A DNA stretch of 64,000 nt from Atopsyche davidsoni (GCA_022113835.1 JAILWY010000028.1:1178001-1242000); one strand, 5' to 3'. Counted from the stretch's first letter, positions 1-12,763 are shown. Numbers and translations are program-made. Notes: generated by a model from the sequence alone, not told the origin.

Positions 1-274
1 GTAACATTCTGGCCACCAGGATAATGCATGTCTCATATTTCATTGTTTATAAAATGTGACTTTATTGAATACTTAAAACTATATAAATATATGATACAAA
101 ATTGAAAAAAAAAATTCATTTCTTTGACGGTTATACTTTAAATTAAATAAATAAACAATACGTGTTGACTCGCTGTTGCCAACAATAGAAGCAAAACAAT
201 AGACAAAGTTCTTTGGTGGTCGGATAAAAAACAAGTACCAAAATAATATTTAAAAAAAAATAAAAATTACAATA

Positions 275-397
275 AGATATCGTTCTGCCAAAGGCCGAAA
301 CAAACAGCCAGGATATGGTGACAGAGGACTAGTCTGAAGTCGATGAGATCATCTTGGATATCATCAAGAACCACCAGAACAAATATAGTTATTCTGT
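275..397 (+). pseudogene. Dead duplicate of exon 2 of the downstream zinc-finger gene
   Basis: This stretch matches exon 2 of the zinc-finger gene (1391-1523) over almost its whole length, on the same strand. Shared words include CCAAAGGCCGAAACAAAC and AAGAACCACCAGAACAAATA. Read in the frame of the live exon it has an in-frame TAG where the live exon has TTT (GAGGACTAG against GAGGACTTT). The splice donor is lost as well: TATGTAAGA has become TATATAAAA. It lies about 660 bp upstream of the gene's first coding exon, so it cannot be a normal exon of that transcript. I see no neighbouring copies of the other exons. A partial tandem duplication that decayed is the simplest reading. Confidence 0.85.
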
Positions 398-1056
398 TTA
401 TATAAAAGTTAAAATGTATAATGAAATTATAATTTATACTTCCATAATAAAATGAAAAATATAACTGCACGCATTGAACACCTGGTAATCATATACCGGA
501 ACACAATATTTATTCATTAGGAACATTGATGCAATATGTTTTATTATAAGTAATCAAAGCAATATCAAGATTAATAATATCAATTAAACTAAACATTTGA
601 AAAATCACAATAGTATTTTTTTATTTTAAAATAAAATAAAAATATAATAAAATAGAATCAAATACTTTTATTCATTACACGGAGAGTAAATGTAAAACCA
701 GGTCCCCACTAATTGATTTTTAATATATGGCTTTAAAAAGTCATCATCCAAACATGATGCGGCTCGCGTAACATAGCAAATATGTATTATATGTAGTCCA
801 AAATAAAAATGTTGAGTATCGGTGATCTAAATGATAAATGATAAAGACAAAAGAATATAAAATATTTTAAGTAATTTCAGCTTAAATTTTGCTCACAGCG
901 GTAATTGTTTTTGGTAATTATATTTCATTTTTCAACCTCTATGGTATTAATGTTTAATGTTGTCTTTGACTTCCCGCGCATTGTGGTGTCAAAACAAGAA
1001 CAATTGCTCGCTTGTTGCTGTCAAAAGCCGGGATGGATTGAAACTACGGCCTACAA

Positions 1057-2998
1057 ATGGAATTGTGAGTTAAAATATTGGTATTTGTTTACAATTCGTC
1101 GTCGCAATAAGTTTCATGCGCTTATTTCGTATTGTTTTTGGCCAAAACTTATCAATAGTCTCGTTTTTAAATTTGTTTTTTTATTAAAATATATGTTTTT
1201 CCTCCAAATTAAAAAAAAAATCCAAAGAGCCGATTTAAGATTATTATAATTAAATATTTAAAGCTCGTGTTTAACAAAGTCATTGTGATTTTACGTTTAA
1301 CTAACCAGGAGAGAGTAAAGGTATAGTATTAAAATTTCACGGGCCGCATACGTTAAATTTGTTAATAATATTTTTTTTTTAATTTTCTAGCTGTACGGAT
1401 CTCGTGGTGCCAAAGGCCGAAACAAACTGGGAGGAAATGGTGACGGAGGACTTTTCTGAAGTCGATGAGATCATCTTGGACATCAGCAAGAACCACCAGA
1501 ACAAATATGGTTATACTGTCTATGTAAGAACTAAAATATATATCTTAGTTTTTCTGTCAAACAATGTGTTTGAAGCACTTAATTCACGCATGAAGCAATT
1601 GGAATAAAAACACTCTTAACGTATTTTCTGAGGAAGGATTCAAACCAGCACTTTTTGGCTATTGCGATCTTGTGACTTCAACCTTTTAACTTGTATAGAA
1701 TTAGAATCACTTTATGCAAGTGTGTGACTTACTAACATTCTTAACGTTTTTTGAGGATGAGAGTAGCATTTTTTGTCTTGTTATCATATCATAATCATAT
1801 TTTCTGTAGTCCAATTTTTCATAAATTTCTCTTTGTTTTGTTTCAGTCTGAAATAAGAGAGGACTTTAAATTTGAGGAGAACTGTAAATCAAATGAAAAT
1901 TACTCGTACAACAATACCGATATGTCAGTCTCCGAAATAGTAAAAGGCGACATTCAATTGGCCACCAATTACCTAGGCCAGACTCCTGAGACATCTGATA
2001 ACAGTGAAATTCCAAATGACAACACCAAAGATTATTTAATATTTGAAGAAATGCTGAATTTACCAGAATTTCCTGGTGCGAAAATCTCTTACAGATGCTA
2101 TATTAGTCATATTAACAATAATGTCCTAAAAAAGCGAAAGAGACGGTCAAAACCTAAGAAGGAAAAGGTCAAAAAGGAGACCAAGCCTTTATATAAATGT
2201 ATGCTTTGCGAATACTCTTCTCCAAGAGTTAGATCAATTAATGGTCATATTCAATCACATGAGAACGATGATATATTTGAATGTGACCAGTGTCTATATA
2301 GCTGTGATAAACTAAATAAATATATGACCCACAAGCTTCTGCATAAAGGCAATCACATCTTCAAGTGTAAGCATTGCTCTGCTGAGTTCAAAACTTCCGG
2401 GCAGCTGCGGACCCACAGATCACAATCACACATTGAACACAAGATACATGTGTGCGATCAATGTGAGTATGTCACGGATCTCAAGAAGAACATGAACAGG
2501 CACATTCTAATTCACAGTGCCAAGATGGTGGCGTGCAAGAACTGCTCTTTTCGCTGCTCCCTACCAAGTACTCTAAAAATACACCAACTGATACATTCAG
2601 CTGTGAAACCCTTTGCCTGCGATGAATGTGACTACATATCCACACGCTCAACCGATGTTAGAAAGCATAAGTTGATACATTTAAAGTTGAAGCCGTTTTT
2701 TTGTGGTAAATGTGATTATACATCTCGTTTTCCTAGCGATCTTATAAGGCATAGGAGTATTCACAATGAAGAACGGCCTTACAGGTGTGAATTTTGCAGT
2801 TTCTCTGCTCGAAATGTTAACAGCTTAAATCGACATTTGCATAAGCATTCCGATACTCGAGCGTATGTATGCAATGTGTGCAAAACCACTTTCAAAACTT
2901 CCAGCAATCTTCATCGGCATTATACAACTTTTCTCCACCAAATGAAACGGGAGGAGCAATCATTGCAAATAATAGATATAAATAAGTCTACATTGTAG
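1057..2998 (+). CDS. C2H2 zinc-finger protein, nine fingers, three coding exons
   Basis: Probable nuclear DNA-binding transcription factor; the target is unknown. Exons are 1057-1064 (ATGGAATT, donor GTGAGT), 1391-1523 (acceptor TTTTCTAG, donor GTAAGA) and 1847-2998 (acceptor TGTTTCAG). The phases agree and give 430 aa. The start is chosen because this tiny ATG exon is the only one seen that joins exon 2 in frame; its context is CAAATGG. The N-terminal half is acidic, with clusters such as EVDEIILD. A basic stretch (KKRKRRSKPKKEKVKK), a likely nuclear signal, comes before the fingers. Nine C2H2 units follow from about nt 2194 to 2930 (YKCMLC, FECDQC, FKCKHC, HVCDQC, VACKNC, FACDEC, FFCGKC, YRCEFC, YVCNVC). 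The last has a longer spacing before its final His. Several fingers use the CxxC-(D/E)Y type common in insect poly-finger proteins. I do not recognise an orthologue. Confidence 0.88.
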
Positions 2999-4030
2999 AA
3001 TTGACTCCTAGGAAATTAATATCCCAACTGATCACTAGTTGATATTTGAACCCCTTCATAAAAAATGGCTATTTGAGTTGAGGTTGGCGCTCAAGGACTC
3101 AAAACTTGACTTCATGATTGTGTATTTTTAGAATTCCTGGTTTATCAAGGGTACTCGCCATACATTGGACTTTTAACCAGAGTAGAGCAGACGAGTGGAA
3201 GTAGTGAGCATTAAAAATGTGTAATAAGATCATTTAAACACACCCTAAGGGTTGCAAGCCTCTGGACCCACTCGTCTCAAGGATCTCTAAGTCTCACTAT
3301 TGATCTAACATCGCTTACAAATTTTCATGGCAATTAAGCTCTAGATGAAATGTTAGAAATAAGGTGTTTTAAAGAAAATATATGTATTTTGTTATAAAAT
3401 GTGTACTTTTACAATACAATCTTACAAAACATAAACAACCTACCTCATTAACCTATGCCTTTTGTTAATTTATTTTTACAGATGTAGTTCACTACATTAG
3501 GAGTGAAAGAATATAACCTCGTCTGAGTACATAAATCCCAAAGTATTAATATTTAACTTTTTGTAAAATAAATAATGGGTTATTTTTTGAAAATAAATTT
3601 TGGGTTATATATATGTTATTAAAAGTCTTTTCATAACTAGTCTCAAGAACCCCTTGAAATGCAAAAGCGTCGTCAAAAATATCAAACACATCGTTTTTGT
3701 GTAACATAAACGATTGTATTTATTTTACTTTACCAAAAATGTCTTACTTTTCTATGTCTTTTGTAAAACTAGTCTAATTTAACCTATAAAGTATTTTAAA
3801 TTTTGCAATTATTATAGTGATGGTTTACTTACCGAATAGCTGTAAAATATTGTTGCTTGTTAGACTAAATTTTTTCGCGCGTCTATTTGACTGATTTATC
3901 TAATCGGAGCAACTCAAAAAGTTTTTTCAATTGCGTTATATCCACTATTATAATATATTTTATCTTATAAAATATTTAAGTTAATTTAATATGTTTAAAA
4001 GATATGTATATTTTACAGCCATAAACGTGC
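2999..4030. other. Intergenic, no gene seen
   Basis: AT-rich spacer between two zinc-finger genes. It should hold the 3' UTR of the first gene. AATAAA-type signals occur near 3568 and 3591. No coding frame of note on either strand. Confidence 0.6.
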
Positions 4031-4142
4031 TTGGCCCCCTCTTTTGTACCGACAAATTAAACGGCATTTTTGTCTATTAAACACTGACAGTTTGCGTTTG
4101 TTGACCGAAGAGTTCGGCTTGGCGGCTCCGAAAATAATTAAG
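4031..4142 (+). promoter_or_regulatory. Possible non-coding first exon of the second zinc-finger gene
   Basis: The sequence ends in AATTAAG followed by a strong donor, GTATGT, at 4143. The next good acceptor downstream on this strand is CCTTTCAG just before the ATG at 4998. This fits a 5' UTR exon spliced to the first coding exon across an 855-bp intron. The start of the exon cannot be fixed from sequence, so the left edge is only a guess. Confidence 0.4.
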
Positions 4143-4997
4143 GTATGTCGATACCGCGTCGTTAACTAATGAACTGATCATAAAAGACTAGCGTCGCATC
4201 ATTTCTTTTCAATTTTTGTGTGAGAATTTACTCGTACAAGGCCATTTTTACTCAAACTATAGATATAAACAAATGAAAAGCAGAATGCACCTACCCAAGC
4301 TTCCTTAATTTACGTTTTTCTGGCTAATTAAGTTAGAACTGTCTGTGGAATATTTCACCGCCAGTCTTTCATCAAAAAAATATACTACCTCATATTAAAT
4401 TTTATAATTTTAACCGCACGCTGTGCTTTTGCTCGAATAAATAGTGTTTTTTTGTTGTTTAATTAAAAAAGTAGTAACGCCTGTAGTTAGCGGGTACGTA
4501 CTTATATGCAGATTTAACTCCATTTTATAATATTTTACATGGCGTATATATTTATATTTAAATACACAGCGTAGATTATTTATTTAACACTATTAAAAAA
4601 TATTCTACTTTCATCCAAATATTTGTCAGATAACCGGCGCGGTCGCTTGGGTACTTAGTGATTTTTGAAATTATGCATTTTGCTGTAATAGGCCGATATT
4701 ATTTTAATTTTATTATTCAAGGTAATTTCTATTATTTTTAAATCATCTTTTCATAGTTGGGTCTAATTAAACACTAAAATATTTAACAAAATTGAATGAA
4801 ATTCTTCAATTGACAAATCGATTCTCTGAGCTCTTAATCATGCAATATCCAAACTCTGATCTCCAAAGTCATAAAAACTTTTCCAATTAAATATTTAATA
4901 ATTTCTCTCTTCAATTCTCGTATAGTGGGTCTGATAGTCCGAGTTTCCGATAGACGCGGACATAACTGATGTTGATATTTAAATGTTATCCTTTCAG

Positions 4998-6592
4998 ATG
5001 CTGGATCTAGAAGAGATTGATGATCCTCTGACTGATCCATTCGCATCAATCGGAGATGATCCCCTCAACCAGGAAAGGGATAACGGCTTTGAAAGCAGCT
5101 CCTCGGGTGAAGTATACCAAAACCATCTGAAACTCAATATTCCCACCAGCATCACCCAGCACCTCACCATCCACAAGATACCTGTCTCAGATAATGGACT
5201 TACAATCACAAGGATCGACAGTAACAGTGTATTCAACAATCAAATTAAAAATTACAATGGTGATGATTTAAAAATGCCAAAGAAACGAGGCAGAAAGAAA
5301 GGGTCAAAGAACAAATTCAAGCGCGGTGTTCCCATCCTTCCAACCGGCGGAGCATGGGAGGAATGCGCTTTAACCTTCAACAACGGCTCCATGGTCATCA
5401 AGAAAGTTGGCGGGTCTGAGAACTTTGCAGATCAAGACCTGGCACTCATCCTGAATGGGAGGAATGGCAGCAGTGAAATCGGACGTGTGAAACGGAAATA
5501 CACAAAAAGAATAAAGCTAGATCCGTATGTCAACACCAACTTTGCGCCTCAACATTATGAAGGTTTGCACCAAACACAAGTCATTTAATAACTTTCTTGA
5601 ATATATTTCCCGTCAGATGAATGAATGTAATAGTATGACATTTTTTCTGTTGCGTTCACAGATCCACCGGCCATACGAGAGGCCAGTCGAGTGATAGTAG
5701 AACTGGATCCTGCACACTTTTTCCCGGACGAGCCGTACCCTCGGCAGCGGCGGCGACGCAACGGCGGAAAGGGCAAGCGCGCCAAGTGGGCTGCCTTGCC
5801 CCACCACTGCTCCATCTGCGGAAAGGGCTTCAAGGGCCACAAAGGACTGCTCGCCCACAAGAGCCTCAAGCATGGCATCGAAGACCTCACCGGGTGTTAC
5901 CCCTGCGAGTGCTGCGAACAGGTACCTCCCTCCCAACCATTGCTAATCTTCTATTACCTATTACCTTTCGTACACTTTTACAAAGTGAAAGCTAGGTCTT
6001 GTTTGATAGATATTTTTACACGATTATAATAAACTTTCTCCCGCCTATCTGCTCTATCCTATCATAACTAATAGCCAGCTTGCCGATTAATACAGTCATA
6101 TGGTCTTTGAACTCTTAAGAAATGAGACCTGAAGTTGTCGCTTCGTAGACCTTGCTGCCAATTTCAATTGGATAGCGATGAAGAAACTATTTCTTTTGTA
6201 ATGATTTAAGTGTTAATATATATGTTTAATTTTATCTAGTGGCTGTGAATTCTACAAGCAAACTCTAAAATTTAAAATCCTTTTTTTATTTCTTTGGGAT
6301 TGTATCAATGACATTTCTCCCAAAATCACTAGTCGATGTATAGTTGGGTCTTCATCCTGGTGTCGATAGAAAATAACAGAACAGTGTACAATTCAAATTC
6401 CAGGTGTTCCAGCTGAAACGAGACCTTGCCCAGCACCTCCCAGAGCACGTTGATGGCAGCGGCCGGCTGCCCTGCCCCGAGTGTGGCGCCAGGGAGCCCG
6501 ACGTAGCGCAGCTGGCGCGCCACAAGGCGCACGTGCATCCGCACCTCGGCACGCTCGGCCGCAACTGGTTCCACACCTGGGGTGACCGGTAG
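4998..6592 (+). CDS. C2H2 zinc-finger protein with AT-hook-like basic region
   Basis: Probable nuclear DNA-binding protein of 337 aa. Exons are 4998-5562, 5662-5921 and 6404-6592, stop TAG. Phases agree (1 then 0). The donor after exon 1 is weak (G/GTTTGC); the other sites are good. The ATG directly follows the acceptor CTTTCAG. Another in-frame ATG at 4983 lies before that acceptor and is only used if that intron is retained. The N-terminus is acidic (LEEIDDPLTDPF). A basic stretch KKRGRKKGSKNKFKRG near residues 95-110 resembles an AT-hook or nuclear signal, and RQRRRRNGGKGKRAK sits just before the fingers. Fingers: HHCSICGKGF...HKSLKH, YPCECCEQVF...HLPEH (split by intron 2), LPCPECGARE...HKAHVH. 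The last exon is GC-rich compared with its surroundings. No orthologue recognised. Confidence 0.85.
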
Positions 6593-9500
6593 TATCACTT
6601 ATTTGTGCATTTGCCGCATTCCAGTGCTGACTATCGCTCCAGACACTACTAAGAGCTGCCGAGTGGCATTGCGTGCAAGTGAGTTAGCATTGCTGTGTGT
6701 TCTCTGTTGTAATCCATGTTACGGCACTGTTCTCTCATTCTTGACATCACAGCTGATTTAAATGCAGTTTATTTACAAAGCATGAGTATTTAATAATAAC
6801 TGTGTAATATTATATATTTTTTAAATTGTTATGAGGTTATTCTCCATTGAAATCTATTCCATTTTGATAAAGTTATAGGCAATTTCATTTCTTATTGTAT
6901 CAATTGTTCATTTCTAAGGATAATTTTTATACATTCGTTTTATCTTTGTTTTAAGTATTACCTTCGTGACTTTCAAGCCATCACCAAGCTAGTAAAATCC
7001 TGGAGACATCATCTGCATTGAGCCGTGACAGATTCCCGGTGCTAATACTGAGAATCCATTCTTCCAAAATCTGTACTGGCGGTCATTGTTGAATAAACTG
7101 ACAATTAACCTTTTCACTGCAGTGGTCTATTGTATATGTACGATGTGCATGCTTTACACACGGGCCGTCCGTGTTATTTAACATATCTACAAAACTTTTT
7201 ATTATATTTTAACAACGTATACTTGAAAAGGTATCCTTTACATTTTTTTAATGGAAAAGTATTGATTTTTTAAATAAATGGTACAATCGTACCATCAAAA
7301 TATGATAAGTCTTCCGTTCTCCTCGGTATCTGCAGCAGTGGGACCCAACTCAGAGTCCATGATTTATATTTTCGTTATTATTTGTGGGTTTTTTTTTTCA
7401 AATGCTTCCATAGCAGTTGCATTGAACGATGGTTTCCCAAAAATGAAAATGATTGTTTAGAGGCTACCTGACGTTTTTGATAGCTGTGCTGTGCGTTTTT
7501 ATAGTCATAGTGCTGTGCATTTGTCACCAAAATATGTAATTACGAATCCTACACTGAAATTTTTTTCCTAAATAATAGAATATGTGTAATTTCCAAATGC
7601 CGTAAGGAGCTCAAAGATTTTTCTCTTTTTCATAACGGATATTCAAATAAAAAATGTATCCAGGTGTACTTTTATTAATTTTTAGCATTCTTGTACATTT
7701 TAGAATTAGCCATATCGAGAAGAAATCTATTAAAAATTTAGAATATCTTTTTATTTAATTTTAAACACTTAACAACTTAAAAAGAAAAAAAAGTAAGCTT
7801 TCATTTTCTATCTTACACAATACGAGATACATATTTTTGCTGTCACAAACCCACTTTTGAAATGGTTTATGGAGTTTCAAGTCTTTTCTGTTATTAATGA
7901 CTCCTATTAGTATTGATAAAATACTTTTAAAAATTAGATATTAAACTGGCAAAAATATAAGTCAGTTTGGCATTTGTAAATAAATGATATTCACTGCTAA
8001 AAAAAATCAAATAAATAAAGATATAATCTCAACTTCCTCTGATCTGATGGGTCTTGATTTAAGCATACAAAAACTTTTAGATTAAAACAGACTGTTCATG
8101 AAAATCTATGAAATGTGAAGAATAACGTGTATAGTTTCACAGTAAGGAATATTTTCTTTACTTTGCGTATTGAACAAAGACCTGAATTGTAAATAATATT
8201 CAATGCGTACAATTAGGTGCTTCTTATACTATAAAATTTCAGAGAAGCTGAGCTATTGGACTTAAATGTGATTTTGGGGTTTCTATTTTAGAGTACATAC
8301 AACAATGATAAAAATAAATTCCAACTATCTTTTTTAGTGCTGAAAAATTATTTAATTTCATAAATTCGGTCTTAAATATATTGAATAGATATTTTCCAAG
8401 AGTGTTCGCACTTAGTTAAGTTCATTGCCTTTGGCAGCCGTTGTTATTAGATGATTTAGTTTCTTGGGTATATACTGTTTTTCAGTCCGGTGTCTTGGTC
8501 CCCATGCTGCGACCATCTTCAGAAATATCAATGGCTGAAAACAGAAACAAGAAACCAGATTATCAAGTGTTTGCACTTTTTCACGTATCTTGCAATCAAG
8601 CAAATATATTGAATATCAAAATTAGAAAAATAATTTCTAATCTCTGAAAAAATTGTTTCTAACTTTTCGCACTCAAATTATTTTTAATGGTCCATAAGCG
8701 CCAAATCCTATTTCAAAGTCATTTTAACCAGATATGACCGTTAAGTTATCTCAGTGACTGAAATGGTTAATCTGCGAAAACACGTGTTTCACCGAATGGT
8801 AACAAAATATTATTGGTACAAAAATATAATTATGGATTAATTTTACATTGATAGCATGTTTGTGTATGTAACTGTATACACTGCAATACTCAAAGTTTTA
8901 GCTGTCTTTTAGATAATTTTATTTATATTGTAATATGATAATTAATAATTTGTTATTTTATATTAATATAAATATAGTGAATAGCCTTTTCGAGCAAACT
9001 ACGATTAGCGTCCCGACACTCGGGAACATCCTCAGAACGGGAATCGATACAAACTTAAATATAATAATTGAATGAAATGACTTGATTATTTTTTTTTACC
9101 AAAAAAATTAATTTCGATAGATCTACACGACTACTTTTAAATATGAAATTCTACGCTGCGTCTCAAAACTCTTGGTATTGTTTGATAAGGAGAGTTCGAG
9201 ACTTTTTGCTATATCATTGTGATGTGAACAGATGCTCCGTCTCACCTTTTCAATTAATATCCTGATATGTATTTGGATGCTAGTTTTTTTTTTTTTTTTT
9301 TAATAAAGAGGCTAATGAAAATTAATTAGTGGTAATTGATAAGTGCCTTCTACACCACACAGTCACCCCAAGTGCCTTAGGAATATATCTGGAACATTTG
9401 AGAAACACTTCTGCAACATGAAGGATGCAGCGTTGACCTTCTAGGTTGGAGTTATTGAAATTTGACAGTATTACATAATAAATATGGTAGCTAACAAATT

Positions 9501-10070
9501 ATCTGATGAGCGGCCACAATGTTTTGTGTATTCATATTTAGCTCTACAGTTGGTTTCTTTGAATGAAATATATTCTTTTCATTAATTTTCAATAGGGTTT
9601 AGTAAATTGATGAAAGATTTTAACATGAGGCATGTACACGGCAGATACAACTTGGAAACACGATGACGCCTGTGAGCGTCTGCTATTGGTTGATTCTGTA
9701 ACAGTCAATGGTTATGAAAAATAAACTGTTGCCTTTTTCATTGTTACGATCATTGTTAATTTGTGTTTATAAATGATTTCCACAATTTTTCACAATCAGT
9801 CTGTCTCTGGTCGCGTGAAATATTTTTGAAAATCTTTAAGAGAGTAGCATGCTATTTAATATTCTACATTGTGTACGGAGACATGTCTCTAAGTATTGAA
9901 GACGGTGTTAATTTTAAAACTTGTATTTTTAAACAGTATTTGTACATATAAAGAATGTATTTTCTATAAATAAACACTTGTGATAAAAAAATCATTTGTT
10001 TTGCTTGAAGTTATCTTTTATAAATCCCATTTTGACCTTGTATCGTGTTATTTTATCATATTCCCAAACA
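6593..10070. other. Long intergenic stretch, no gene seen
   Basis: The 3' UTR of the zinc-finger gene should start here; AATAAA is seen near 7091 and again near 7273. The rest is AT-rich. Open frames are short, with no residue pattern I recognise, and no good exon chain could be built. A poly-T run lies at about 9285-9300. Confidence 0.6.
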
Positions 10071-10084
10071 AAACTATATTATTC

Positions 10085-10130
10085 TTTAGGTGCCTCTCCG
10101 AGGAGGTTGGTGACCACTTCTTCGCGGTCT
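10085..10130 (-). repeat. Short relic of a dispersed non-LTR retrotransposon tail
   Basis: Reverse complement reads GTGGTCACCAACCTC, then GAGAGGCACC. It matches the 3' tails of related copies at about 23325-23410, 55380-55440 and, on the minus strand, 58610-58690. See the copy at 55225 for the link to reverse transcriptase. Only the last tens of bases remain. Confidence 0.45.
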
Positions 10131-10776
10131 GTGCATTTCTAGTTTTATTAAATTATAAATAGAAATACCATTTGCTATTTGACTTCATAATTTTCATTAT
10201 ATAATAAAAATCTGGAATATAGTGCAAATAATGGTTTTCAGTGTTGTATTGTTCAAACCAACTGCATGAATTATACATTTCACAATAGGATGCTGTATAA
10301 CTTAAATCCATATCTAGTGGTTTCTGACATCATGTTTACTTTAATATTATTGATATCGATTTAGATTATTGATTCCTGCAGATGACTTCCATATATAAAA
10401 CATCAGCCAAGAATATGCAGACAGAAACTACGTTTCGATAATCAGCAAGAATGTGACCTCGTGTATACAGCGTTTAGCACCCTTGCTTGATGACCGTGAG
10501 GTCTTCAGCTTGAATCTCGATGGAGTGACAAGTCATTCCATTTCCCTATAAACTGTAAATATTTTACAGGCTTGAGGAACTTGAAAAAACGCTGCTGCAG
10601 TGTTTGCATCATTTTGAAGTTTTTTTTCATAACAGATATATAAAAATTGTTTGTTTAGATTTAAGAGTATGTATTTAGATAATGAGGATATAAATCATTA
10701 CTCTGCTAACAATTCAACATTGTCACGATAAGAACAGGGATAGTCAACATACACATTATATTTATAAATATATATA

Positions 10777-11103
10777 TGTAAAGCAATTATAATTGCTTTA
10801 GGATTATGCGCCAGCAGCATCTGTTGGCGACACTGAACGTCCTTATGTGGACTGTAACACCGACGTTGAGTCAGAGCTGTCAATTCATTGTAGGTAGATC
10901 AATATATCAAGATCTCCATTAATTAAAGTGTAGTGAAGTGGACGATAAACATAATTTGTCGTTTCTCTACGATTGCAGGTAAATTGATGAACTTGTATTA
11001 AAACTGAGAAACTATTATTATGTATGTATATGTTAAAATAAAAATCTCTACGATTGCAGAACAACGCTATTGTTTTTGTCGGATCCACGGTTCATAGTAT
11101 TAT
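10777..11103 (+). repeat. Left LTR of the retrotransposon
   Basis: It matches 12509-12763 plus 15963-16035 almost base for base. Inside it, CTCTACGATTGCAG occurs twice (about 10965 and 11045), so the LTR carries a short internal duplication. The end is placed within TTCATAGTATTATA. Confidence 0.85.
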
Positions 11104-11134
11104 AAAACGACAAATTTTGTCAAAGAAAATAAAA

Positions 11135-12373
11135 ATGGAGAAACTGAGTTTTACATTTGTTATGCAAGAGTCAGAAGATAAAAAAAATAATGTAATAAAC
11201 ATAACCTCAATTGAGACACCGCATGGACGTGGTTTTAAGCTCCCGGATGACGTGAAGCTCATTGACACACACACGGCCATAGACTCAAATATAATAACAA
11301 AAATTAAGAACTCATTGAAAAAAATCCACGACTCGCGAACAATATGGATTAAGCTAAATGCAGAGTTAAGGAAAATATACTTGGATGAAGACGAAAATTT
11401 GAAACTACCTCATAATAGAGAATTAATAAAAATAAAAGAAGGAAATGACTCTATATTGGAGTACAAAAAAAACAATACTTCTAAGGAAGTAAGAAATGTA
11501 ACAAATTCAGTCCAAGACGAAAATTTGGAACTATCTCATAATAGAGAATTAATAAAAATAAAAGAACGAAATGGCTCTATATTGGAGTACGAAAAAAACA
11601 ACACTTCTAAGGAAGTAAGAAATGAAATAAATTCATGTTCAATAAATTTCAATGAACATATAAAAGAAGATGATTTTAAAATACACAAACTGATAGACAC
11701 TCACAAGTCAATTTTTGCAAAAGACAAAAAAGAAATAATCGAACCATACGAAGAAGATGTCGAAAAAGAATGGAATCGTGAACATCTTCTAAGAAAGATG
11801 GAAAGTGGAAGAATTGAAAACATGCAACTGCGGATAGCCGTAGACCATAAAGACATAATGGACAATTTGGAATTACTAGAGCTTCAGGAAGAAATCGATA
11901 CTCTCTATGATGATAACCATTTGTCTACACCTAAAGAAAGCTTACCAAATTCTGAAAGTGACTCAAATCTCAATAATGCACAATTAGCAGAATCGTCTCG
12001 TGAGTTCATGCTAAAGAAAAAGCTAGCAGATTTACGACAAAGGAAAAAAACTGTTTTTGTAATTTTAGACCCTCTTCATAATTTGCTCAGGAAAAATCAA
12101 AACTTTATTTGGTCTGTAAACTGTCAAAGATCTTTTGAAAAGATAGAAACTTTGTTATGCTCACAGCCAACCTTAGAAATATTTGATCAAAATTTACCAA
12201 TAAATATTCACACGGATGCATCTATAGAAGGAATTGGAGCGGTTTTAAAGCAAACACAATCAAATGGAAAAGACAAGCCGGTAGCATACTTCTCAAAAAA
12301 ATTAAATAAACTTCAAAATAATAAAAGACCACGAAAAAAAATGAAGACATACATGATAGAAAATCAAAATTAA
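11135..12373 (+). CDS. LTR-element ORF ending in a reverse transcriptase/RNase H fragment
   Basis: 412 aa from the ATG at 11135 (AAAAATGG). Two unlike parts are seen. Residues 1 to about 310 are Lys/Glu/Asn-rich and of no family I recognise. They contain a 42-residue direct repeat (DENLKLPHNREL... then DENLELSHNREL..., period 126 bp from about 11390). Residues from about 320 to 395 match the end of a Ty3/gypsy reverse transcriptase and the start of its RNase H: F.W...CQRSFEKIE, then IHTDASIEGIGAVLKQ and PVAYFSKKL. RNase H stops after its first motif. The catalytic centre of the reverse transcriptase is absent. The frame is nonetheless fully open, so it either decayed recently or is kept. It cannot supply polymerase activity alone. 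Confidence 0.75.
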   Translation: MEKLSFTFVMQESEDKKNNVINITSIETPHGRGFKLPDDVKLIDTHTAIDSNIITKIKNSLKKIHDSRTIWIKLNAELRKIYLDEDENLKLPHNRELIKIKEGNDSILEYKKNNTSKEVRNVTNSVQDENLELSHNRELIKIKERNGSILEYEKNNTSKEVRNEINSCSINFNEHIKEDDFKIHKLIDTHKSIFAKDKKEIIEPYEEDVEKEWNREHLLRKMESGRIENMQLRIAVDHKDIMDNLELLELQEEIDTLYDDNHLSTPKESLPNSESDSNLNNAQLAESSREFMLKKKLADLRQRKKTVFVILDPLHNLLRKNQNFIWSVNCQRSFEKIETLLCSQPTLEIFDQNLPINIHTDASIEGIGAVLKQTQSNGKDKPVAYFSKKLNKLQNNKRPRKKMKTYMIENQN

Positions 12374-12508
12374 TATTAAGACATAATGTTTACTATAAAC
12401 AAACAAAAAACCAATAGAGAGTGGTTTTACAATTTAGATATGTGTTGGTTGAGTAAATGTAATTGTTTGAAAATTTATTATGTAAATGTTCTTCTTTGGG
12501 AGGGGAGA

Positions 12509-12763
12509 TGTAAAGCAATTATAATTGCTTTAGGATTATGCGCCAGCAGCATCTGTTGGCGACACTGAACGTCCTTATGTGGACTGTAACACCGACGTTG
12601 AGTCAGAGCTGTCAATTAATTGTAGGTAGATCAATATATCAAGAGCTCCATTAATTAAAGTGTAGTGAAGTGGACGATAAACATAATTTGTCGTTTCTCT
12701 ACGATTGCAGGTAAATTGATGAACTTGTATTAAAACTGAGAAACTATTATTATGTATGTATAT
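12509..12763 (+). repeat. Right LTR, first part
   Basis: It matches 10777-11030. It breaks off at TGTATAT, where the left LTR continues TGTTAAAATAAAAATC. The missing remainder reappears at 15963. Confidence 0.88.

Noticed and set aside
267..470. Minus-strand 67-codon frame
   Set aside because: It is the antisense shadow of the dead exon copy at 275-397.
905..1249. 114-codon plus frame over the zinc-finger 5' region
   Set aside because: Wrong frame: the donor at 1065 lies inside it, and only the ATG at 1057 in another frame joins exon 2.
5585..5936. Two overlapping minus-strand frames of about 100 codons
   Set aside because: Antisense of the GC-rich zinc-finger exon 5662-5921.
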